This document shows positions 59,201-64,000 of a stretch of 64,000 nucleotides of DNA, one piece after another. Below the pieces are notes generated by a model. That model ran no database searches and was not told the DNA's origin. It saw only the letters and a program-made list of their open reading frames with translations. Position 1 is the first letter of the stretch, and every line of letters begins with the position of its first letter. The stretch comes from Plazaster borealis (lineage: Eukaryota; Echinodermata; Asteroidea; Forcipulatida; Labidiasteridae): positions 24,820,818-24,884,817 of the forward strand of contig CM037471.1 of the NCBI GenBank assembly GCA_021014325.1, in the 5' to 3' direction. A program made the translations under genes and the position numbers.

Positions 59201-60960
59201 CCCCCCAAAAATATAATGTGGTCATGCGTCAATTTGAACTCAAAACACCAGTGATTTATTTGTTGTGTTTAACCTGAAATTCCAGCGATTTATAAACTTT
59301 CTCACTAAGGGAAAATTAAAAAAAAATAATTCATGTCATCCTGAGAAGGAAGAAGTACATTCTTTATTCTTCATTTTGTTTTTCATGTAGATACCAGCTT
59401 GGACAAGGTGAGGTTTGTGAAGGATCTTTCGGCTTGGTGGTACAAGCCCCATATCTCCAGAGATGAAGGTACAGTTTATAAAATAAAGGGACGATGGCTT
59501 GAAGGAAATTTTGTATCAAGTAACTTTTCCAATATAGCAATTTATTAAGCCCCTCCCACCTTAGTAGCTACCTAGCAATGGTACATGTTTGTATTGACGG
59601 GTAAGAACTCTAGTTCTGGATCGCCACCAGTAAAGACTGCTTGCACATTGTGTTACATCCATTCACCGGAAAGTATGGCATATTGCAGTTTACACCAATG
59701 TTGGCTGCTTGCTTGAATGAGCAATGCTGTGAGTAAAGATTTATAGCTCCAATGTATACAGCTGTTTCCCCATTATGAGAAACAAGTTGACAATACAAAA
59801 CAAGTAATGCACTGAAATATCAAACCTTACCTCTATGCTTCCATTGATTATTCACAGCAATTGCAATGCTGAAAGACAAATCGCCGGGGACATTTGTTGT
59901 CAGAGACAGTAACTCTTTCCCGGGAGCCTTTGGTCTCGCTGTCAAGGTGGCGCAGCTTCCTCCGAATGCCCCACCAAGCAAGAAAGGTAAAAAGCTTCAC
60001 TAAAGTTGACAATGTAAATTCTCATTACAGTGGTCCACATTAAACTTTTGTTAGTTCTAATTCTGTAAAACTTTAATTTGGTGTTTGTTGCAGCTACAGA
60101 TCCAGCCAGTGAGCTTGTTCGTCACTTCTTGATTGAGCCCAATCCGCGCGGTGTACGGCTGAAGGGATGCGCCAACGAGCCGATATTCGGCAGTCTGTCT
60201 GCTCTGATATATCAGCACACGCTCACACAGCTGGCTCTGCCTTGTAAACTCCAGCTCCCAGAAACGGGTAAGAAAAGAAATAGACAAACTTACTCTGCAT
60301 CATCCATCATAGTTTTTCCAAGAAAAAAAAAGGTTAAATCTTGGCATGTTATAAATACAGTGTTCAAACTTTCAGTAAATTGAGAAAAATTGGTCATCCA
60401 AATTACTAAGTTTTGATATTTGAAAAATTTAGGGTGTCTTTTTCTTTGTTCAACCAGCAATTTATTTATATGCACCCAGTCAGTTTTCTTGGTGGTTAAA
60501 AACTGGATATTTAAAAGTGGCATCCCTTTATGGTTGTCCCCCTACTGCTGCTTCCGTGGTTGTTTTGTAACACAGGTGTGATCCCTGGCTATATGGCCGT
60601 ATAAGGTTGTATGACTTTGAGTGGTCCCCCCCCCCCAAACAAAAGTATTGATGAAATAGGGAGACCGCCAACATGGTACTAGATAACTTAGAGCACCGGC
60701 ACATAAATCTGTGAGATCGCAGGTTCAAATGTCACTCTAGTAAGTTTTTCTTTGTTCACGAAAAAATTAGAAAGACAACTTCATAGATCGATGGCTAAAA
60801 CATGTACGTTGCTGTCCATAGTTTGCCAACCATATCCTTAATTTGTTTTGGGGTTTTTTGGGGGATGTTTTGTTTGTTTTTATAGATCCTTCAGTTACTG
60901 ATGCTACAGACAGTGCTTTGGATCTCAAGTCAGCACATAATCTGCTGTCTCAAGGAGCAG
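35123..60960 (+). CDS. TNS: Tensin-family focal-adhesion protein, 3' end (PTB) beyond window
   Basis: Links integrin tails and phosphotyrosine proteins to actin at focal adhesions (family knowledge). Proposed exons: 35123-35272, 46179-46355, [exon partly in N gap]-47374, 47510-48485, 49151-49487, 50681-54003, 54877-55094, 55387-55591, 56481-57603, 58817-58962, 59391-59468, 59858-59986, 60094-60267, 60886-60960. From 47374 on, all junctions are GT-AG and phase-consistent. About 2390 codons are visible. The SH2 domain spans the three exons at 59391-60267 ([14 protein letters not shown], then FVVRDS with the phosphotyrosine-binding Arg). The last exon carries the linker NLLSQGA that precedes the PTB in tensins. 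The central part is Ser/Pro/Gln-rich, probably disordered, with two TWL-x-Q-x-Q coiled segments and seven 44-residue repeats. No phosphatase-like/C2 domain was found. Exons 1 and 2 are linked only by matching phase 0, so the true start is uncertain. Copy five of the repeats carries apparent frameshifts. Confidence 0.87.
35458..35829. mobile_element. TTAA-type MITE family A, copy 4, best-preserved ends
   Basis: TTTAAAGGCTCCGTACACGT at the left and ACGTGTACGATGCCTTTAAA at the right form the terminal inverted repeats around TTAA. TTAA targets are typical of piggyBac-type transposases; no coding capacity here. Orientation is opposite to copies 1-3. Confidence 0.85.
36252..36486. mobile_element. 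Inverted-repeat MITE (235 bp)
   Basis: AATAGCACTCCGCACTATTG at the left end and its exact reverse complement at the right end; inner pairing extends to the CCTGG/CCAGG-like sequence. No coding capacity. Confidence 0.88.
38105..38215 (-). repeat. Dispersed repeat F, minus-strand copy
   Basis: Its reverse complement shares TTGCCCTGGTCT, TTTTCAATGGAAG and TCAAAGATGAAGATCCAGGC with 39055-39192. The pair forms a loose inverted repeat ~950 bp apart. Confidence 0.75.
39055..39192 (+). repeat. Dispersed repeat F, plus-strand copy
   Basis: TTGCCCTGGTCTACATGTAT, TTTTCCAATGGAAGCACCCT and CTCAAAGATGAAATTCCAGG; see the opposed copy at 38105. Confidence 0.75.
39236..39531. mobile_element. MITE with ~50-bp diverged terminal inverted repeats
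   Basis: CCCTTTTCACATTAAAGAGC at the left pairs with the reverse complement of AATTCATAGTGTGAAAGGGG at the right; both arms also carry a GGGAAAAT(G/T) and TTGACC segment. Confidence 0.7.
43995..44155. mobile_element. hAT-like MITE with G-rich centre
   Basis: Terminal inverted repeats CAGTGGCGTAACCAGA and CCTGGTTATGCCACTG; the CAGTGGCGTA end is widespread in hAT-type elements. Flanks CATGGTG and CATGGTTG look like an imperfect 7-8-bp target duplication. Poly-G interior. Confidence 0.8.
46179..46355 (+). CDS. Putative tensin exon or alternative start
   Basis: A pyrimidine-rich acceptor ending at 46178 and donor GTAAAC at 46356 bound an open segment containing [16 protein letters not shown] and [20 protein letters not shown]. 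The internal ATG at 46197 could be the start of a shorter isoform. Phase 0 at both ends. Not a known domain. Confidence 0.6.
46818..47317. other. Assembly gap, 500 N
   Basis: Exactly 500 N, the usual placeholder for a scaffold gap of unknown size. It hides the acceptor of the tensin exon ending at 47374 and possibly one or more further exons. Frames that span it are artefacts. Confidence 0.99.
47318..47374 (+). CDS. TNS: Tensin exon, 5' end lost in the assembly gap
   Basis: 19 codons directly after the N run: [19 protein letters not shown], then GTAAAT. Phase 0 into the next exon. Its acceptor lies in the 500-N gap. Confidence 0.6.
47510..48485 (+). CDS. TNS: Tensin central exon with TWLQ coiled segments
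   Basis: 325 codons plus one base. Begins [13 protein letters not shown] and includes [10 protein letters not shown] (potential phosphotyrosine), [10 protein letters not shown] (SH3-ligand-like) and two related charged helices, [19 protein letters not shown] and [19 protein letters not shown]. Acceptor TTTTAACAG; donor GTAACT. Confidence 0.85.
48755..49115 (+). repeat. SINE family S3, two overlapping copies
   Basis: Body motifs AGTATACAGTGCTTTACACA and CACATCGGTG occur at 48773 and again at ~49022. A tRNA-like head (GGTGGTCTAAAGACATCTGC, GGGTTTGAATCTC) lies between. Confidence 0.75.
49151..49487 (+). CDS. TNS: Tensin exon, disordered linker
   Basis: Reads [35 protein letters not shown] and further Ser/Pro/Gln-rich sequence. 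Joins in phase 1 upstream and phase 2 downstream (donor GTAAGA). Confidence 0.83.
49992..50125. mobile_element. MITE family C, copy 4 (tensin intron)
   Basis: GGAGACTTTTGGGGACACTA at the left and TAGTATCCCAAAGTCTTCC at the right are inverted repeats. Confidence 0.75.
50681..54003 (+). CDS. TNS: Giant tensin exon (3.3 kb) with seven 44-residue repeats; apparent frameshifts in copy 5
   Basis: Opens in frame after GG|A with [17 protein letters not shown], reads through [20 protein letters not shown] and a Ser/His-rich stretch with recurring SLPK motifs. It enters tandem repeats at ~52333 (period 132 bases) built from [14 protein letters not shown] and [14 protein letters not shown]. The frame breaks at ~52874 and meets TAA at 52926. 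Two further one-base losses (near 52951 and 52964) bring the total to three, and the original frame resumes to 54003, ending in phase 1 before GTGAGT. Copy spacing (132 everywhere, 129 once) confirms three missing bases. All three are in homopolymers, so assembly error is the first explanation. An antisense frame open through the repeats is a by-product. Confidence 0.85.
52333..53275 (+). repeat. Coding tandem repeat, 132-bp (44-aa) unit, ~7 copies
   Basis: Unit starts (CCCAGTTTTACAGGG) fall at 52465, 52597, 52729, 52861, 52990 and 53122, with a diverged first unit at 52333. Spacing is 132 except one of 129. Inner units are nearly identical at the DNA level; outer ones are diverged. Lies inside the giant tensin exon. 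Confidence 0.95.
54095..54235 (+). repeat. tRNA-derived SINE family S4, 5'-truncated
   Basis: Starts near the B box (GTTCGAGTCCC), then the body TTTTGTCTTTGTTCAACCCA and AAAATTAGAAAAG. Confidence 0.7.
54877..55094 (+). CDS. TNS: Tensin exon
   Basis: Reads (D)[37 protein letters not shown] and [17 protein letters not shown]. Acceptor TTCTGTAG, donor GTATGT, phase 0 at the 3' end. Confidence 0.84.
55387..55591 (+). CDS. TNS: Tensin exon
   Basis: Reads [20 protein letters not shown], ...[13 protein letters not shown] and [12 protein letters not shown]. Phase 0 in, phase 1 out (donor GTGAGT). Confidence 0.84.
55673..56035 (+). repeat. tRNA-derived SINE family S2, full length
   Basis: Head TGGCCGAGCGG and B-box-like GGTTCAAATCC as in S1, but a different body (CATGCCTACATCCTTACAGA, GTGCCCCTGGTGGCAGTTGA). 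An in-frame stretch of 89 codons inside is not a gene. In the tensin intron before 56481. Confidence 0.88.
56481..57603 (+). CDS. TNS: Tensin Pro-rich exon
   Basis: About 374 codons: [39 protein letters not shown], then proline-rich sequence with two copies of a PPPxYPT(Y/F)SDR motif near the end. It has the composition of tensin linkers; no folded domain seen. Ends in phase 2 before GTAGGG. Confidence 0.86.
57754..57836. repeat. Short inverted repeat
   Basis: GGGCACTATTTGGTTTGGGTA and TACCCAAACCATACATTGCA then CTATAGTGTCC form an imperfect hairpin, possibly a small MITE. Confidence 0.6.
58038..58743. mobile_element. 706-bp DNA element with 23-bp TIRs (tensin intron)
   Basis: AATAGACTGTGCAAGTCTCG then CGC at the left is exactly inverted at the right end. 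No transposase frame inside. Ends 73 bases before the tensin exon at 58817. Confidence 0.85.
58817..58962 (+). CDS. TNS: Tensin exon upstream of SH2
   Basis: Reads (S)[40 protein letters not shown] and SSLSLAG. The acceptor TTTTTAG follows a TIR element that ends about 70 bases upstream. Phase 2 in, phase 1 out. Confidence 0.83.
59391..59468 (+). CDS. TNS: Tensin exon, SH2 domain start
   Basis: Reads (D)[20 protein letters not shown] and ISRDE. The WWYKPxISR(D/E) signature marks the start of the tensin SH2 domain. Confidence 0.95.
59858..59986 (+). CDS. TNS: Tensin exon, SH2 core
   Basis: Reads [20 protein letters not shown], then [16 protein letters not shown]. The Arg of FVVRDS is the conserved phosphotyrosine-binding residue (FLVRES motif). 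Confidence 0.96.
60094..60267 (+). CDS. TNS: Tensin exon, SH2 C-terminal half
   Basis: Reads [40 protein letters not shown] and [18 protein letters not shown], typical of the tensin SH2 end (VRHFLIE, EP.FGSLSALVYQH). Confidence 0.96.
60655..60830 (+). repeat. tRNA-derived SINE family S4
   Basis: Degenerate head, B-box-like GCAGGTTCAAATGTCACTCT, and the body TTTTTCTTTGTTCACG. In the last tensin intron before the linker exon. Confidence 0.7.
60886..60960 (+). CDS. TNS: Tensin exon, SH2-PTB linker
   Basis: Reads (D)[20 protein letters not shown] then SQGA, matching the linker ending LL.QGA immediately before the tensin PTB domain. The donor GTAAGA opens an intron running past the window edge. 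Confidence 0.9.
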
Positions 60961-61639
60961 GTAAGACTTCTTGTAATCTTAGAACGAAAGATGGATTGAG
61001 CAATGACCAGAGGCTATTTGCTCTGACCACAAGCCAGAGGTCTTCCACATTTGGTGAAGACTAAGCATCAACTTTTATCTCCATTCATTAACATGATTAA
61101 TGCAACTTAGTTTTGGAGAATAATACCAGAGCAATTTAAACAGTTGTTGCTAAAAAGTTGCTAAAAAATGAATAAAACTGGAGACCAAGATCTGCTGTAT
61201 ATTTAGTGTCATATTTATATGGAAGTTATTCCTTTCTCCAATTATTCTCCAGATTTTCTAATACGATGCTCCTGTAAGGATGGAATGTGATTGTTGAAGA
61301 TGTTATTTCTTGTGGTACTCATAATGGTTGAATGGACCCCACAAAATGAGGCAATCACTTCAATCACTTCAATGTCAAAATCATGGTTTCATTTACAGTA
61401 TTTGTCAATTGCAATTGAGGACAAGTTAAATCTTTAACTCCATCCAAAACTCATTCCCCTGACCTTAGTTGTTTAAGAACTGGACCGCCAAACCATCCTT
61501 GCTTAGCTTGGGGCTAGGTATGTCGATGATATAGAATTTAAATTGGTCGAGTGCTGGAGGATTTTGTTAGATTTTTTAGAAGGTCAAGAGATCATTCATT
61601 TTTGTATAATGCTCACCACATGTCCAGAGATGGCTAATT

Positions 61640-61745
61640 ATTATTAGCTGTTTCGTAGCGCAGCGCAGCGAAACAGCTCTTGTTTTGGTTAAAGTTTTTT
61701 TAATTATTAGCTGTTTCGTCGCGCAGCGAAACAGCTCTTGTTTTT
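61640..61745. repeat. Paired short hairpins AGCTGTTTCG...CGAAACAGCT
   Basis: Two direct copies of a hairpin unit (TTAGCTGTTTCGT...GCGCAGCGAAACAGCTCTTG then TTT). They appear to form the left edge of the TGACGTCA-rich repeat that follows. Confidence 0.7.
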
Positions 61746-64000
61746 GTTGAAGTTTTTGTTATTATTATTTTGTTATTTTTTATTTTTTTATATTTTATTT
61801 GTCATCTTCAGAACTTTTTTTTGTAAGTGCTGATTTGCAAGGTTCCCAATGAGCAATTGCAATGAAACTTTTAGTGATGAAAGGCATTGGTGCAAGGAAG
61901 TGTCTAAAAGAAATTCGTCATGATGACGTCATCACCTGTCACGTGACGTCATCTTAAAGGCTTCTATTTTAAATATTTAAAAATCCGTATCAAATCAACC
62001 ACAAGAGACCATAGGTTTCTGTTTGCGGGATTGGGTAGGGATAAATTAGGTCTTCAATTTATTCAGTGTGCGTGACCTCACATGACCTCTACTTCCGGTC
62101 GAAACCGGAAGTGCCTCGTAATTCAAAAGTGGCAAAAGTTATGAACTTGCTTTTAACGATATTAGTGTGTGGCATGGGTGGGCAATTAAAAAAAAATACC
62201 GATGATGTCACGATACACAAGAGCGCCCTCTAGCGGCAGGTTTAAAACTGTTCAAAATGGACTTTTTGAAGATGTGTGTGGTGAAGTTTTGTGCAATCAC
62301 TTCAAAATTTACACACATGTTGATCGTTAGGCAGCCGTCATATGTGTGAAGTTTCAGATCGATGACGTCATTGGGGGTCACGTGACGTGGCATTAAAGGT
62401 GCACTTTTTAAAGTCGTATATCTCCCGAAGTATTAGTGCGATCATGTTGAAACTTGGCGAGTCGTTAGATAATCGCAAGTTCCTGTTAAACTTGTAATGA
62501 CGTCATGATGACGTCATCACACGATTTGTTATGATTTTTTCATTTTTTGCCCCTTTAAGTCAGAAATTGCTTACGGAACATGCTTTAATCCAAATTCTTT
62601 TTTAAACAGGCTTGATATGTCATTACTGATTCAAAAAATATTTCACGTCATCATGACGTCATCATTTCTCAGGTTATGTTATCTTAAAGGTACAGTTTTA
62701 CAAGATATATAGACAATAAATTTGATCTAAATTCGAAGGCATTAGATATTGTATTATTAAGTTGATTATGTACACACTACAAGACTTTCATATTCACTTG
62801 ATTAATTTGAAAAAAATACTAGGCACGTGACATTGCATTTGTGCACAAATGCAGAGCTGTTTCGCTAATCATATTTTCAAATTACTCAGCTGAATATCAA
62901 ATTATTATAGTGTGTTTAAATCAAGTTAATATTACAGTTATAAATACCTTGTGAGATCGAATTCATTGTAGACAATTCCAATCACTTTGGATAATACGTG
63001 TATATCGTAAATAATGTTGTTTTCTTTTAATGCCAAAACGGAAATCTAAATGCAAGAAAACAAGGACGAATTATTTTCTACCATCCGGAATTATTTGGTA
63101 CACTCCGGTCACTACAAAAATATACACAACTCGGCCACGAGAGGGCATTATTTAATCACGACAACAATAATTTTGTGTGCGTTATTAATGCATTAATTTA
63201 AAAAACCCTTTCCACAAGATGATTATTTAAAATGTAAAGTAAGAGCGAACGAGGTGTCGTTTGTTTCTGCCATTGCATTTTTACAATAGAAAAATGAATG
63301 CCGTGAGACTGTATTTATCATGTACGATAGATCTGGTAAATCTGTACCCTTAAGGCGATATAACTTGACAAGTGATAACGTCACGATGACATCACTTCGT
63401 TTTCGAGGCATTTATGACATATCAAGTCTGACACAAGTCTGACAAATGATGACGTCATGATGATGTCAATTCGTTTTCAAACCTTGTGATCTATCAAGCC
63501 TTTCTAAATTCAAATATTGATTATACCATGTTCCGTTAGCAATTCATGACTTAAAGGGGTAAATATTTTTTTAAATCATATGATGACGTCATTTAAATAT
63601 GTACAAGAACTTGCCAATATCTAACAAACTACCAAGTTTCACCGTGATCGCACTAAATACTTCGGGAGATATATGACTTCAAAAAGGCACATTTAATACC
63701 GCGCATTTGAATTTAAAGCATGTTCCGTTAGCAATTTCTGAACTTAAAGGGGCAAAAAATGCAAAAAATTATAACAAATCGTGTGATGACGTCATCATGA
63801 CGTCATTACAAGTTTAACAGAGACTCGCCAGTATCTAACGAATTGCCAAGTTTCAACTTGATCAGACCTATACTTTTGGAGATATACAACTTCAAAAGTG
63901 GCACCTTTAATGTTACGTCACGTGACCCCTGATGACGTAATCAATCTAAAACTTGGTATATATGTTGGCTGCCTGAAGGTCATCATGTGTATCAATTTTG
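61640..64000. mobile_element. Foldback-like repeat rich in TGACGTCA palindromes, right end beyond window
   Basis: 62335-62600 is mirrored, inverted, by 63720-63975 (for example ATGACGTCATGATGACGTCA, and CCTTTAAGTCAGAAATTGCT against AGCAATTTCTGAACTTAAAG). The axis is near 63155. A second partial inverted copy lies at ~63370-63600. At least a dozen TGACGTCA or one-mismatch sites occur. No coding frame. Lies in the tensin intron after 60960. Confidence 0.75.

Overview
The window is eukaryotic, from a deuterostome marine invertebrate. It is most likely an echinoderm, probably a sea star. That taxonomic call is inference from the intron-rich genes with vertebrate-like orthologues, the many tRNA-derived SINEs and the TTAA-flanked MITEs; no search could be run. 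Genes are split into short exons with GT-AG introns, so most long uninterrupted reading frames are not genes. A run of exactly 500 N (46818-47317) marks an assembly gap.

Three protein-coding genes can be reconstructed exon by exon with consistent splice phases. (1) Minus strand, 1391-2761: the first three coding exons of GOSR2 (membrin), a Golgi Qb-SNARE; the rest lies left of the window. (2) Plus strand, 6545-32364: a complete 17-exon ACAD11 gene. It encodes 789 aa with an aminoglycoside-phosphotransferase-like kinase domain fused to an acyl-CoA dehydrogenase, and it ends in Ala-Lys-Leu, a peroxisomal targeting signal. (3) Plus strand, 35123 to beyond 60960: a large tensin-family gene with long disordered exons, an SH2 domain and the linker into the PTB domain; the PTB exons lie beyond the right edge. 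No phosphatase-like/C2 domain was found in its part of the window.

The rest is mostly repeats. The left 6 kb holds a ~100-bp satellite, two decayed non-LTR retrotransposon 3' ends, a TIR element with internal tandem repeats, and foldbacks. ACAD11 introns hold four tandem arrays: a 51-bp array in intron 8 that appears seeded by a SINE head, a ~5-kb 47/48-bp array in intron 10, a 45-bp array in intron 13, and a ~75/91-bp array in intron 14 whose monomer contains the 3' end of exon 14 with its splice donor. TTAA-flanked MITEs, other inverted-repeat MITEs and several SINE families are scattered through introns. The right 2.4 kb is a foldback-like repeat rich in TGACGTCA palindromes.

The three genes have no evident common pathway (vesicle fusion, 4-hydroxy-acid/lipid catabolism, focal adhesion). 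GOSR2 and ACAD11 are head to head about 3.8 kb apart; ACAD11 and the tensin gene are tandem, about 2.8 kb apart.
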